Positions 1-8,993 are shown, counted from the first letter of the stretch. The stretch: DNA of 24,019 nucleotides from an uncultured Prevotella sp. (GCA_937877685.1 CALFGU010000013.1:1-24019); one strand, 5' to 3'. Numbers and translations: made by a program. The notes: generated by a model from the letters alone, not told the origin.

Positions 1-46
1 TGCAACAAAATTAGGCATTTTTCCCGAACCAACATATTTTTCTTTT

Positions 47-54
47 TAAATTTG
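47..54 (+). promoter_or_regulatory. -7 promoter element of the porE-like gene
   Basis: TAAATTTG fits the Bacteroidetes -7 consensus TAnnTTTG. It lies 18 bases before ATG 73 and 45 before ATG 100, so transcription should begin near base 58. This makes the upstream TTG at 52 an unlikely start codon, since it is inside the promoter. I see no convincing -33 TTTG box; the upstream DNA is T-rich. Confidence 0.55.
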
Positions 55-99
55 CATAGTGATGACAATAATATGCGTATTTATCGTTTCTATAAACGT

Positions 100-2091
100 A
101 TGAAAACTTATTTGAAACATATCTTATATATATGCTTAGGCACTATTTTGCTTGTGAGTTGTGGTAGTGCAAGTAAGAGCATAAAATCGGCGCGAACTGC
201 ATTGAGTCGAGGAGAGTATGAAATTGCCGCTGACCATTTTAAGAAGGCTTACAAGCGTATTTCTCCGAAAGATAAAAAGATGAGAGGCGAAATCGCATTT
301 GAAATGGGCAATACTTATACGGCTTATGGTAATGTAGCAAGGGCGCTAGCAGCATTCAAGAATGCAGAGCGTTATAAATATAACGACACATTGGTGTACC
401 CACAACTCGGTATGCTCTCCATGCAATTAGGCAACTATAAAGAGGCGGCAAATTATTTTGCCAAACATTTAGAGTTAGTTGATGACAACACGTCAAAATT
501 AAGATATAATTGGGCACTTCGAGCAAGCGATTTTAAACAACAATCCTCTGCATATACCGTCAAACTTGAGAAATTATTTGCATCAAGTCGTTCTGACTAT
601 TCACCTATGTTTGCAAATTCCGAAGGTAATGAATTGTATTTTACCTCCACTCGTAATCAAGCGACTGGTGATGAATTAAGTGGCATTACCGGTATGAAAA
701 ATAGTGACCTGTTTTGTGTCAGAAAGGATGAGAGAGGAAAATGGAAGGCGCCTGAACTCGTAGAAGGCGGGTTGAACACTCCTCTTGACGAAGGAGCGTG
801 TTGCTTTTCTACTGATGGCAAAATGTATTTAACCGTTTGTCCAACAGATCCCGAATATCCGCGTATGGCAGAAATCTGGACTTCAAATCGTAGTGATGCT
901 AAATGGAATAAAGCAAGCAAACTTAAGATTACTGAAGACACCTTGAGTTCGTATGCCCATCCTTGTCTTTCTCCTGACGGAACGTGGTTATATTTTGTCT
1001 CTGATATGCCTGGTGGTTATGGCGGTACGGATTTATGGCGTGCAAGATTAGAGGGTTCAGAAATAGGTCCCGTTGAAAATTTAGGCGATAAAATCAACTC
1101 AGAAGGCAATGAAATGTTCCCAACCTTTCGTCCTACGGGTGAATTATATTATTCATCCGACGGCAAAGGTGGAATAGGGGGACTTGATATTTTTTCAGCA
1201 CTTGAAGATACGTTATTAAACACCTGGGTTATAAAACATTTGCCATTCCCAGTTAATTCTTTAGGTAATGACTTTGGAATGACATTTGAGGGATTCCATA
1301 ACAGAGGATATTTTACTTCATCCCGTACAACAGGAGGGCGTGGATGGGATAAAATTTTTAGTTTCAGTTACCCTGAAGTCACACAAACCGTTAAGGGATG
1401 GATATACGAAGTTGATGGTTATGAACTTCCGAAAGCAGAGGTTTATATCATTGGAAGTGATGGCACTAACTTGAAACTCGGAGTATTGCCAGACGGTTCG
1501 TTTGAAACTAAGGTCAACCCTTCAGTTGATTACGTTTTCCTTGCCACCTGTGATGGTTATCTAAATGCAAATAATAAACTTACAACTGACACGCTTTCAA
1601 CAGATCATCAGTACGTTCTGCAATTCCCATTAGCATCAACATCCATTCCTGTGCTTGTCCGCAATGTCTTTTTTGAATTTGATAAAGCTGACATAACTCC
1701 CGAAAGTTCAGTAGCGCTTGACCGATTAGTAGGAATGTTAAGTGATAACCCAACAATTACGATTGAGTTATCCGCACATACCGATAGTCGTGGGAGTGAG
1801 TCTTATAATCAAAAATTATCCCAGAAACGTGCTGAATCAGTAGTTAATTATTTAGTATCTAAAGGTATTGATAAAGAAAGACTTACTCCTGTTGGATATG
1901 GTGAGAACTTACCAAAGGTTGTAAACAAAAAACTAACAGAAGAATATAAATTCCTGAAAGAAGGAGACGTGCTCTCAGATGAGTTCATGAGTAAGTTAAC
2001 TCACGAACAACAAGATAGTTGTCACTCATTAAATCGTCGCACACAATTTAGAGTACTGCGTACAACTTATATTCCTAAAAAAGATAATTGA
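100..2091 (+). CDS. PorE-like OmpA-family lipoprotein (TPR, PD40 propeller, CRD, OmpA)
   Basis: Envelope lipoprotein of 663 residues with the four-part layout of PorE, a peptidoglycan-binding component linked to the type IX secretion system in Porphyromonas gingivalis. The signal peptide ends in lipobox LVSC with Cys21. Next come TPR-like helices (about 30-150), PD40/WD40 beta-propeller repeats (about 164-424, with SPDG-type turns), a carboxypeptidase regulatory-like fold (about 430-510) and a C-terminal OmpA domain (about 520-655). The peptidoglycan-binding Asp562 (in HTDSRG) and Arg577 (in KRAESV) are both present. The mature protein should be anchored in the outer membrane by its lipid and hold peptidoglycan. 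Start 100 gives a compact lipoprotein signal; ATG 73 in the same frame is possible and adds nine residues. Domain assignment is strong. The link to secretion is inferred from architecture, because other OmpA lipoproteins share parts of it and no other por gene is visible here. Confidence 0.85.
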   Translation: MKTYLKHILYICLGTILLVSCGSASKSIKSARTALSRGEYEIAADHFKKAYKRISPKDKKMRGEIAFEMGNTYTAYGNVARALAAFKNAERYKYNDTLVYPQLGMLSMQLGNYKEAANYFAKHLELVDDNTSKLRYNWALRASDFKQQSSAYTVKLEKLFASSRSDYSPMFANSEGNELYFTSTRNQATGDELSGITGMKNSDLFCVRKDERGKWKAPELVEGGLNTPLDEGACCFSTDGKMYLTVCPTDPEYPRMAEIWTSNRSDAKWNKASKLKITEDTLSSYAHPCLSPDGTWLYFVSDMPGGYGGTDLWRARLEGSEIGPVENLGDKINSEGNEMFPTFRPTGELYYSSDGKGGIGGLDIFSALEDTLLNTWVIKHLPFPVNSLGNDFGMTFEGFHNRGYFTSSRTTGGRGWDKIFSFSYPEVTQTVKGWIYEVDGYELPKAEVYIIGSDGTNLKLGVLPDGSFETKVNPSVDYVFLATCDGYLNANNKLTTDTLSTDHQYVLQFPLASTSIPVLVRNVFFEFDKADITPESSVALDRLVGMLSDNPTITIELSAHTDSRGSESYNQKLSQKRAESVVNYLVSKGIDKERLTPVGYGENLPKVVNKKLTEEYKFLKEGDVLSDEFMSKLTHEQQDSCHSLNRRTQFRVLRTTYIPKKDN

Positions 2092-2129
2092 TACGTATGC
2101 GTACGTACGTTGATAATATTATCGCTCCA

Positions 2130-2170
2130 ATTAAGTCTCAAAGAAGAAAAAATCTTTGAGACTTAATTTT
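2130..2170 (+). terminator. Hairpin terminator after the porE-like gene
   Basis: A perfect 15-bp inverted repeat (2130-2144 with 2153-2167) surrounds an A-rich 8-base loop and is followed by a short T run. It lies 38 bases after the stop codon, as expected for a Rho-independent terminator. The outer sequence TAAGTCTCA recurs at 2195-2203, so an alternative pairing exists. Confidence 0.75.
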
Positions 2171-2462
2171 AATTATGTTACTCTTAATTTTAACTAAGTC
2201 TCACTTACAAAACACTCATATCTAATTATACAATATTGTTCTCAATTTACACAGGTTTCGAACTCATGTCCGTATAATTAAATTGTAATGTAAATATAGT
2301 TTCTTCTTAAATAATCAGAATCGGGATTATGTTTAATATGGATTTTCAAGTTACTTCTCCCATCATAAAATTTTCCTAAATGATAAGACTAGAAACAAGA
2401 AATATTTTCCATCCCTGCGGTTAATTCGTGCATTACAAACTTTTAATGAGGAAAATAAATAG
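2171..2462. other. AT-rich intergenic stretch, no gene
   Basis: No credible reading frame on either strand between the porE-like gene's terminator and the porin promoter. It holds a second TAAGTCTCA copy (2195-2203), the 14-mer GTTACTCTTAATTT (2177-2190), whose reverse complement is at 9483-9496, and TCAGAATCGG (2315-2324), which recurs at 9642-9651. TTAATTCGTGCATT near 2421 resembles the degenerate 'attcgtg' words I associate with Bacteroidetes intergenic DNA. Confidence 0.5.
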
Positions 2463-2470
2463 TATCTTTG
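2463..2470 (+). promoter_or_regulatory. -7 promoter element of the porin gene, 8 bases before ATG
   Basis: TATCTTTG is an exact TAnnTTTG match followed by C, as in the promoter at 9716. Only eight bases separate it from ATG 2479, so the predicted transcript has a leader of about five bases or fewer. The in-frame starts at 2428 (GTG) and 2446 (ATG) lie upstream and would not be transcribed from it. No clear -33 TTTG is visible. Confidence 0.5.
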
Positions 2471-2478
2471 CAAGCATT

Positions 2479-4593
2479 ATGGGAAAATCGCGAATTCTTA
2501 TTTTCATATTATTGCTTACTACCTGCACTTTAACAAGTGTGGCACAAATATCTAAGGGAAATTTCGATCGCCTTAAGCGAGGAAATTTTAATCCTGGTTA
2601 TGAGCAACAAAATAATCGTTGGAATGAAATTGACAACGATACAATTGGTGTTTCTTCAAAAACAGATATACCTGAGGGAATCTATGCTTGGCGCGTAGAT
2701 CCTATCTTTGGCGACATTGTTTCTGCTGATTTTGATACCATTCCTCATAATTTTCAAAATCAAGGAAGTACAAAGGGTTTGTTTGGTGGTTACTTGTCAA
2801 CAGGTAATCTTGGTGCCCCTCGTAAAGCGCTTAGATTGTCGCACAACAATCTTGAATTGTGGCAAGAGCAATTTGTTTTTATGAATCCTTATGACTTTTT
2901 CATAGAACGTGCACACAATCAATTATTTACGAATACAAAATCTCCGTTTACGAATATTACATATCATGAATGTGGGGATAAAGAGCACGGCGAAGACCGC
3001 ATAAGCGCTTTGTTTGCGGTGAATGCTGGAAAGAAAATAGGTTTAGGATTTAATTTAGACTACCTGTATGGTCGAGGATATTATCAATCTCAAAATACAG
3101 CACATTTTAGAGCGGATATTTATGGTTCATATATAGGCGAACGTTATAAGTCACATTTATCATATCGCCTACAATATATGAAAACAACAGAAAATGGCGG
3201 TCTTGAAGATGACAGATATATTACAGAACCTGAGGCATTTGCTAATAATTATGAAACCTGGGAAATGCCAACAAATCTGTCTAAAACATGGAATAAAATC
3301 AATGTTAACTCTTTATTTTTTACACAAAGATTTAATGTTGGTAAGGTAAATATTGTAAATGATTCAACTTCAACAGATTCATTAAAGCCTGAGACACTAT
3401 CGCCTACTACGGGTATTCCTCCTCTAACAGTGTCTCACTCTATGCAAATAGATCATGACGATCGTTTGTTTTTGAGTAATATTACTACTAACAATTTATC
3501 TCCTCTTTATTTCCGAGATTACTATTTCGCTGGAGACTCAGCATCTGATAAAACGAAACACTTTGCCATTCGCAATACCGTGGCTATAGAGTTAAATGAA
3601 AATTGGAAGAAATGGTTAAAAGCTGGTGCTCGACTTTACGTGTCACACAAACACGAGCGTTTTACCCTACCCAACTCCCCTACTTCATTTGATTCCTACA
3701 GATATAACTACTTTAACATAGGTGCAGAACTCATGCATCGTAAAGGTAAGGTATTCGATTATAACTTGTTGGGCGAACTCCGCACCCGTGATGGCAAACA
3801 ATGGGGAGAGTTTAAATTGCTCGCTAAAGGTGGGTTAAGAAAGAAGTTATTTAATGACACTTGCTTGGTTAATGTGTATGCACAATTAAGTTCAGAAGAA
3901 CCCAATTTCTATTTCCGCCACTATCAAGGACGTAATGCATGGTGGGACAATGAAGGGTTGAACAAAACTCTTTATACAAGAATCGGTGCTGAATTTAAAT
4001 ATAAGAAAACGAAATTCACGCTACGTTTTGAACAACAAAACGATGCAACTTATTTCCAAGAAACGCTCTATGATGCGCCTCGTCCAAGAGGAAATAATGA
4101 TAAACTACATAGCATTTCTGCCATACAAAATGGTAAACCCGTGCAACGTTTTGAAGCATCTATTTATCATTGGCTAACATGGGGAATTTTAAATTGGGAA
4201 AACGAATTAACCTATCAAACAACTTCCGATAAGTCTCTTTCACCCGTTCCTGCATTTATGGCATATTCAAACTTATTCCTTAAATTCAGAATCGCCAAGG
4301 TGTTGAACACGGAATTAGGTGCAGATGTAAGATATTACACAAGATTTACACCTCAAGTTTATTCTCCAATAATTGGACAATATGTCTTGCAAGACGAACG
4401 TAATGCAGAAAAAATTGGAGGTTACCCTATTGTAAACGCTTATGCTAATTTACACTTGAAGCGTACTCGTTTTTACATTATGGCTTCTCATATAAATGCG
4501 TCACAACGTCAAAAGAAGGCATTCGAACTACCCCACTACCCCATGAATGGTTTTACCTTACATCTTGGAATCAGTTGGAACTTTATAAATTAG
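2479..4593 (+). CDS. Putative outer-membrane porin (Porin_10-like)
   Basis: Beta-barrel outer-membrane protein of 704 residues from this start. The signal peptide is short: MGKS, then a hydrophobic stretch at 5-19 and probable cleavage around SVAQ (22-23). The mature part alternates polar and aromatic residues in many strand-like segments, is rich in Tyr, Asn and Phe, and ends in a strand closing with the aromatic pattern LGISWNFIN. It resembles the Bacteroidetes 'putative porin' family (Pfam Porin_10) in length, in the early conserved region after the signal (around FQNQGSTKGLFGGYLSTG) and in the following NPYDFF segment. Substrate unknown. In-frame starts at 2428 and 2446 would lengthen the N-terminus, but the signal peptide and promoter position favour 2479. 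The gene has its own promoter and terminator, so it is probably monocistronic. Confidence 0.8.
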   Translation: MGKSRILIFILLLTTCTLTSVAQISKGNFDRLKRGNFNPGYEQQNNRWNEIDNDTIGVSSKTDIPEGIYAWRVDPIFGDIVSADFDTIPHNFQNQGSTKGLFGGYLSTGNLGAPRKALRLSHNNLELWQEQFVFMNPYDFFIERAHNQLFTNTKSPFTNITYHECGDKEHGEDRISALFAVNAGKKIGLGFNLDYLYGRGYYQSQNTAHFRADIYGSYIGERYKSHLSYRLQYMKTTENGGLEDDRYITEPEAFANNYETWEMPTNLSKTWNKINVNSLFFTQRFNVGKVNIVNDSTSTDSLKPETLSPTTGIPPLTVSHSMQIDHDDRLFLSNITTNNLSPLYFRDYYFAGDSASDKTKHFAIRNTVAIELNENWKKWLKAGARLYVSHKHERFTLPNSPTSFDSYRYNYFNIGAELMHRKGKVFDYNLLGELRTRDGKQWGEFKLLAKGGLRKKLFNDTCLVNVYAQLSSEEPNFYFRHYQGRNAWWDNEGLNKTLYTRIGAEFKYKKTKFTLRFEQQNDATYFQETLYDAPRPRGNNDKLHSISAIQNGKPVQRFEASIYHWLTWGILNWENELTYQTTSDKSLSPVPAFMAYSNLFLKFRIAKVLNTELGADVRYYTRFTPQVYSPIIGQYVLQDERNAEKIGGYPIVNAYANLHLKRTRFYIMASHINASQRQKKAFELPHYPMNGFTLHLGISWNFIN

Positions 4594-4630
4594 TTTTCGA
4601 ATAACATCCTATTCATTTTACCTTATATAC

Positions 4631-4668
4631 TACACCGTCTTTTTTCCAGAATAGACGGTGTATGTTTA
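4631..4668 (+). terminator. Hairpin terminator between porin and dnaE
   Basis: A 10-bp perfect stem TACACCGTCT/AGACGGTGTA (4631-4640 with 4653-4662) has a 12-base loop and a weak T tail (TGTTTA). It probably ends porin transcription. It is 29 bases before the dnaE start and its 3' edge contains TATGTTTA (4661-4668), a one-mismatch -7 element that could serve dnaE. Confidence 0.6.
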
Positions 4669-4691
4669 CTTAATAACCCCAATAACCACTT

Positions 4692-7600
4692 ATGAAAGAC
4701 TTCGTACATTTGCATGTACACTCTCAATATTCCATTCTTGACGGTCAGGCATCTATACCTAAAATGGTAGATAAAGCGATTGCTGATGGTATGAAAGGCA
4801 TGGCTCTCACGGATCATGGTAACATGATGGGTGTGAAAGATTTTTTTAATTACACCGAAAAGGTAATCTCTAAAGGTAAGAAAGCGCTTAAAGAACTTAC
4901 TGCAAAATTAGAACTTATAGAAGCGGGAACATACACGCCATCAGGTGATGAAGAAGGTCTCACGCTTGAGCAAATTAAGGATAAATTACTCCCTCAAATT
5001 CAGAAACAAGAACGCATTGCCAACTTTAAGCGTTTGATAGGTTGTGAGATGTATGTTGCTCGACGTGGCATGCTCTTGAAAGAGGGAAAGCAAGATACTT
5101 CAGGGTGGCACCTTGTTGTTATTGCAAAAAATCAAACTGGATATAAGAATCTCATTAAATTGGTTAGTAATTCGTGGGTAGATGGTTTCTATATGCGCCC
5201 ACGAACTGAGCATGCACAACTTGAGAAATATAGCGAAGGTTTGATGATAAGTTCTGCATGTTTAGGGGGAGAAATTCCTAAAAAGATACAAGCAGGAGAT
5301 ATTCCTGGTGCCGAAGCTGCTATTGAATGGTTTAAGCGCGTCTTCAAAGATGATTTTTATCTTGAATTGATGCGCCATAAAGTCACTGACCCAGCACAAA
5401 ATGCGAATCGTGAGGTATATCCACTCCAAGAGGAAGTTAACCAGCAAATTATTAAGTTAGCGGCGAAACATAACGTCAAGTTAGTATGTACGAACGATTC
5501 TCATTTTGTTGACGAAGAAAACGCAGAAGCTCACGACCGCCTTATTTGTCTCTCAACAGGTGCTGACCTTTATTCATCTAACCGTATGCTTTATACAAAG
5601 CAGGAGTGGTTTAAGACTCGTGCTGAGATGAACGAAGTGTTTGCTGATGTTCCTGAAGCATTAGAAAATACTTGTGAATTAGCAGATAAAACTGAGAATT
5701 ACTCGATTGACCATGGTCCTATCATGCCGAATTTTGAAATTCCTGAAGATTTCGGCACAGAAGAAGGTTATCGTGAAAAGTATTCAACAGAAGATCTTTA
5801 TAAGGAATTCACCGAGGATGAAAATGGAAATGTAGTTCTTACACGTGAAGAAGGCGAAAGCAAGATTAAGAAACTAGGCGGATACGACAAGTTATATCGC
5901 ATAAAGTTAGAAGCAGATTATCTTGCAAAATTAGCGTACGAAGGAGCAAAATGGAGATATGGTGACCCTCTTGACGAAGAAACTGCTGCTCGAATCAAGT
6001 TTGAGTTGCACATTATGAAAACCATGGGTTTCCCTGGTTACTTTTTGATAGTTCAAGATTATATCAAAGTTGCTCGACAAGAATTAGGAGTAAGTGTCGG
6101 TCCTGGTCGAGGTTCTGCGGCAGGAAGCGCCGTTGCTTATTGTCTTCGCATTACGGATATTGACCCAATCAAATACGACCTTCTTTTCGAACGCTTCTTG
6201 AATCCAGACCGTATTTCTCTTCCTGATATTGATGTCGATTTCGATGATGATGGTCGTGGTAAGGTGCTTCAGTGGGTGACAGATAAATACGGTGCGGAAA
6301 AAGTGGCACATATCATCACCTACTCAACTATGGCAACAAAATCTGCCATTAAGGATGTCGCGCGTGTGCAAAATTTGCCTTTATCTCAGAGCAACTACTT
6401 ATGTAAACTTATTCCTGATAAATTGCCAGAAGATGAAAATGGCAAGAGTCCGAAGATGAATTTGGTTAATGCTATTGCTTGTATTCCTGAACTAAAAGAG
6501 GCAGAATCATCTTCCGACCCCCTACTCTACGAAACCATTCGTTATGCAAAAATGCTTGAGGGCAACGTTCGTAATACAGGGGTTCATGCGTGTGGTGTCA
6601 TTATTTGTCGCGATGCAATTTCAGATTGGGTACCCGTTTCTACGGCTGAAGATAAAGACACAAAGGAGAAGTTGCTTTGCACACAATATGAAGGCAAGGT
6701 GATTGAAGAAACAGGGTTGATTAAGATGGACTTTTTGGGTCTTAAAACACTTTCAATCCTCAAAGAAGCAGTTGCAAATATCGAAGATAGTCTTGGAATT
6801 GAACTTGATGTTGACCAGATTCCAATTGATGACCCTGCCACTTTCCAACTATATTGTGACGGCAATACCATTTGCACCTTCCAATTTGAATCTCCAGGTA
6901 TGCAGAAATACCTCAGAGAGTTGGAACCTACAGTCTTTGAAGACTTAATTGCGATGAATGCATTGTATCGCCCAGGTCCTATGCAATACATCCCTGAGTT
7001 TATCAATCGTAAAAAGGGGCGTAGTCCAATTACGTATGATTTACCTTGCATGGAGAAGTACTTGAAGGACACTTACGGCATTACCGTTTATCAAGAGCAG
7101 GTGATGTTGCTTTCAAGAGAAATTGCTGACTTTACCAGAGGTGAGAGTGACAACCTTCGTAAGGCTATGGGTAAGAAACTGATTGATAAACTAAATCAGA
7201 TGTACCCCAAGTTTGTGAAAGGTGGTGAAAGTCATGGATATGATGCAAAGATTTTGGAAAAGATTTGGGACGACTGGCGCGCTTTTGCTTCGTATGCTTT
7301 CAATAAGAGTCACGCAACATGCTATTCGTGGGTGGCCTATCAGACAGCCTATGTGAAGGCAAACTTCCCCTCACAATATATGGCGGGCTACATGAGTAGA
7401 AGTTTGGATAACATTACGGAAATCACCAAAGCGATGAGTGAGTGTAAGACAATGGGAATTTCCGTTCTTGGTCCAGATGTAAATGGTTCGAAACTCAAGT
7501 TTAGTGTCAACCATGTAGGAGATATACGTTTCGGTCTCGGTGCGATTAAGGGCGTAGGAGAAGGGGCGGTTGAAAATATCTTGACTGAACGAAGCAAATC

Positions 7601-8540
7601 TGGACCATTCACTTCGGTTTATAATTTTGTTGAACGCATTAACTTAACGGCATGCAACAAGAAGTGTATTGAAAGCATGATTCTTGCAGGGGCATTTGAT
7701 AGTTTTACGGACATCAAGCGTGAACAATATTTTGAAGTTGCTTCTGATGGTGAAATCTTTATTGATTCATTGATCAAATATGGCACTCGCTACCAAGTTG
7801 ACCAGCAAGCGCAACACAATTCGCTTTTTGGAGATTTTGAGGAAATAGATATAGCTAAACCGCAACCTTCAAAAAGTTACGCAGGATGGAGCGACATTGA
7901 GCGACTTAATAAAGAGCGAGACTTAATAGGTATTTATATCTCCGCCCATCCGTTAGATAGTTATCAAATTGTGCTTGAAAATCTCTGCACTGCAACGTTG
8001 GATCAACTCCAAGATAAATCAGAATATGCCAATCAGGACGTAACTTTTGGCGGAATCGTAAACTCCCAACCACGCGAAGGACTTACGAAGAAAGGTAATC
8101 CCTATGGTATTGTCTTGCTTGAAGATTATTCTAACACACTAGAAATTGCCCTGTTCGGAGATGATTGGGCAAAATGGAAGGGTTATTTTTCAGCAGGAAA
8201 TTCCGTCTTTGTGAGTGCAAGAATTGAACCTCATCGCTTCCGTCCTGATGAATACGACTTGAAAATCGGAAATATCGAGTTCCTTGCTGACGTTAAGGAC
8301 AAGAGAATTGAGAAGTTGACCATTGACATTAATCTTGAGAAGTTAACCGAATACACCCTTAATGAACTGCTTGCTCTCATAGAAACCAACGAGGGAGAAA
8401 CGCCGCTTTTCATTAATATTAAGGATAATGACTATAACACAAGCATTCCCCTCACGTCAAGAGGCAAATGCATTAATGTGAATAAAAATGTCATTGATTA
8501 CCTCAGCAAGAACGACGTTTTCCGATATTCAATTAATTAA
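4692..8540 (+). CDS. dnaE: DNA polymerase III subunit alpha
   Basis: Replicative DNA polymerase catalytic subunit, cytoplasmic, 1282 residues, normal for Bacteroidetes DnaE. The N-terminal PHP domain (about 5-290) begins HLHVHSQYS. It keeps residues matching all nine metal ligands known in Thermus DnaE: H8, H10, D17, H42, E119, H140, C190, D269 and H271. Escherichia coli DnaE has lost several of these. The family-C polymerase core carries GPGRGSAAGS (470-479) and the catalytic Asp cluster PDIDVDFD (511-518). Finger and thumb regions, a helix-hairpin-helix segment and a C-terminal OB-fold region (about 1100-1200) follow. There is a lysine- and glutamate-rich insertion around 55-110 in the PHP domain. 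No DnaQ-type exonuclease is fused, so this is DnaE and not PolC. The ATG at 4692 lacks a Shine-Dalgarno, as is usual here, and starts right at the PHP motif. Transcribed alone or through the weak hairpin upstream. Confidence 0.97.
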   Translation: MKDFVHLHVHSQYSILDGQASIPKMVDKAIADGMKGMALTDHGNMMGVKDFFNYTEKVISKGKKALKELTAKLELIEAGTYTPSGDEEGLTLEQIKDKLLPQIQKQERIANFKRLIGCEMYVARRGMLLKEGKQDTSGWHLVVIAKNQTGYKNLIKLVSNSWVDGFYMRPRTEHAQLEKYSEGLMISSACLGGEIPKKIQAGDIPGAEAAIEWFKRVFKDDFYLELMRHKVTDPAQNANREVYPLQEEVNQQIIKLAAKHNVKLVCTNDSHFVDEENAEAHDRLICLSTGADLYSSNRMLYTKQEWFKTRAEMNEVFADVPEALENTCELADKTENYSIDHGPIMPNFEIPEDFGTEEGYREKYSTEDLYKEFTEDENGNVVLTREEGESKIKKLGGYDKLYRIKLEADYLAKLAYEGAKWRYGDPLDEETAARIKFELHIMKTMGFPGYFLIVQDYIKVARQELGVSVGPGRGSAAGSAVAYCLRITDIDPIKYDLLFERFLNPDRISLPDIDVDFDDDGRGKVLQWVTDKYGAEKVAHIITYSTMATKSAIKDVARVQNLPLSQSNYLCKLIPDKLPEDENGKSPKMNLVNAIACIPELKEAESSSDPLLYETIRYAKMLEGNVRNTGVHACGVIICRDAISDWVPVSTAEDKDTKEKLLCTQYEGKVIEETGLIKMDFLGLKTLSILKEAVANIEDSLGIELDVDQIPIDDPATFQLYCDGNTICTFQFESPGMQKYLRELEPTVFEDLIAMNALYRPGPMQYIPEFINRKKGRSPITYDLPCMEKYLKDTYGITVYQEQVMLLSREIADFTRGESDNLRKAMGKKLIDKLNQMYPKFVKGGESHGYDAKILEKIWDDWRAFASYAFNKSHATCYSWVAYQTAYVKANFPSQYMAGYMSRSLDNITEITKAMSECKTMGISVLGPDVNGSKLKFSVNHVGDIRFGLGAIKGVGEGAVENILTERSKSGPFTSVYNFVERINLTACNKKCIESMILAGAFDSFTDIKREQYFEVASDGEIFIDSLIKYGTRYQVDQQAQHNSLFGDFEEIDIAKPQPSKSYAGWSDIERLNKERDLIGIYISAHPLDSYQIVLENLCTATLDQLQDKSEYANQDVTFGGIVNSQPREGLTKKGNPYGIVLLEDYSNTLEIALFGDDWAKWKGYFSAGNSVFVSARIEPHRFRPDEYDLKIGNIEFLADVKDKRIEKLTIDINLEKLTEYTLNELLALIETNEGETPLFINIKDNDYNTSIPLTSRGKCINVNKNVIDYLSKNDVFRYSIN

Positions 8541-8589
8541 TTCTTGCAAGTAATCTACGGCAAATTACATGTATCCCAAAAGTTATGTG

Positions 8590-8597
8590 TACATTTG
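8590..8597 (+). promoter_or_regulatory. -7 promoter element of trxA
   Basis: TACATTTG matches TAnnTTTG and is followed by C. It lies 65 bases before the trxA ATG, giving an AT-rich leader of about 60 bases with runs of A and T and no Shine-Dalgarno. A -33 box is not obvious. Confidence 0.55.
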
Positions 8598-8661
8598 CAG
8601 AGAATAAACATTTATAATTAACCAATTTAAATTTTAAATTAGCTTTAACACTAATAAGATT

Positions 8662-8973
8662 ATGGAACACATTACAGATCAAAATTTTCAAGAAATTCTA
8701 GCAAAGGGACTTCCCCTCGTATTAGACTTCTCAGCAACATGGTGTGGTCCTTGTAAGAAGGTAGCGCCCATCATGGATGAACTTGCTGCTGAATATGAAG
8801 GTAAAGTAATCATTGGCAAGTGTGACGTTGATGAATGTGAAGACCTTGCTATGGAGTATGGCATTCGCAACGTTCCAACTGTTCTTTACATTAAGGATGG
8901 TAAGGTTGTTGACAAGCAAGTTGGTGCTGCAACAAAGAACGTATTTGCCGAAAAGGTCCAAGCTATTTTATAA
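8662..8973 (+). CDS. trxA: Thioredoxin
   Basis: Small cytoplasmic disulfide reductase of 103 residues, the usual thioredoxin length. The active site WCGPCK is at 27-32, with the two redox Cys at 28 and 31, and the cis-Pro loop RNVPT has Pro72. No signal peptide is present, so it is cytoplasmic and not a periplasmic TlpA/DsbE-type protein. Two further Cys (54 and 59) flank the central strand in KCDVDECED; these are uncommon in the best-known thioredoxins and could be regulatory or metal-sensitive, though this is inference. It shares a transcript with the next gene, which begins 20 bases after its stop. Electrons would come from thioredoxin reductase, which is not in this window. Confidence 0.95.
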   Translation: MEHITDQNFQEILAKGLPLVLDFSATWCGPCKKVAPIMDELAAEYEGKVIIGKCDVDECEDLAMEYGIRNVPTVLYIKDGKVVDKQVGAATKNVFAEKVQAIL

Positions 8974-8993
8974 TCTAAAAAATCTATAAGATT

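Noticed and set aside
52..99. TTG start at 52 for the porE-like gene
   Set aside because: TTG 52 is inside the TAAATTTG promoter element. The lipoprotein signal is complete from ATG 100, with ATG 73 as the alternative.
657..941. 94-codon minus-strand frame within the porE-like gene
   Set aside because: Shadow of the propeller-coding region; low-complexity Ser/Leu-rich product with no start context.
2428..2478. GTG 2428 or ATG 2446 as the porin start
   Set aside because: Both precede the best promoter, and the 17 or 11 extra residues only lengthen an already complete signal peptide. Kept as an alternative, not as the call.
6584..7072. 162-codon open frame on the minus strand inside dnaE
   Set aside because: It lies wholly within a highly conserved part of DnaE, its translation has no domain-like pattern, and no promoter or spacing supports it.
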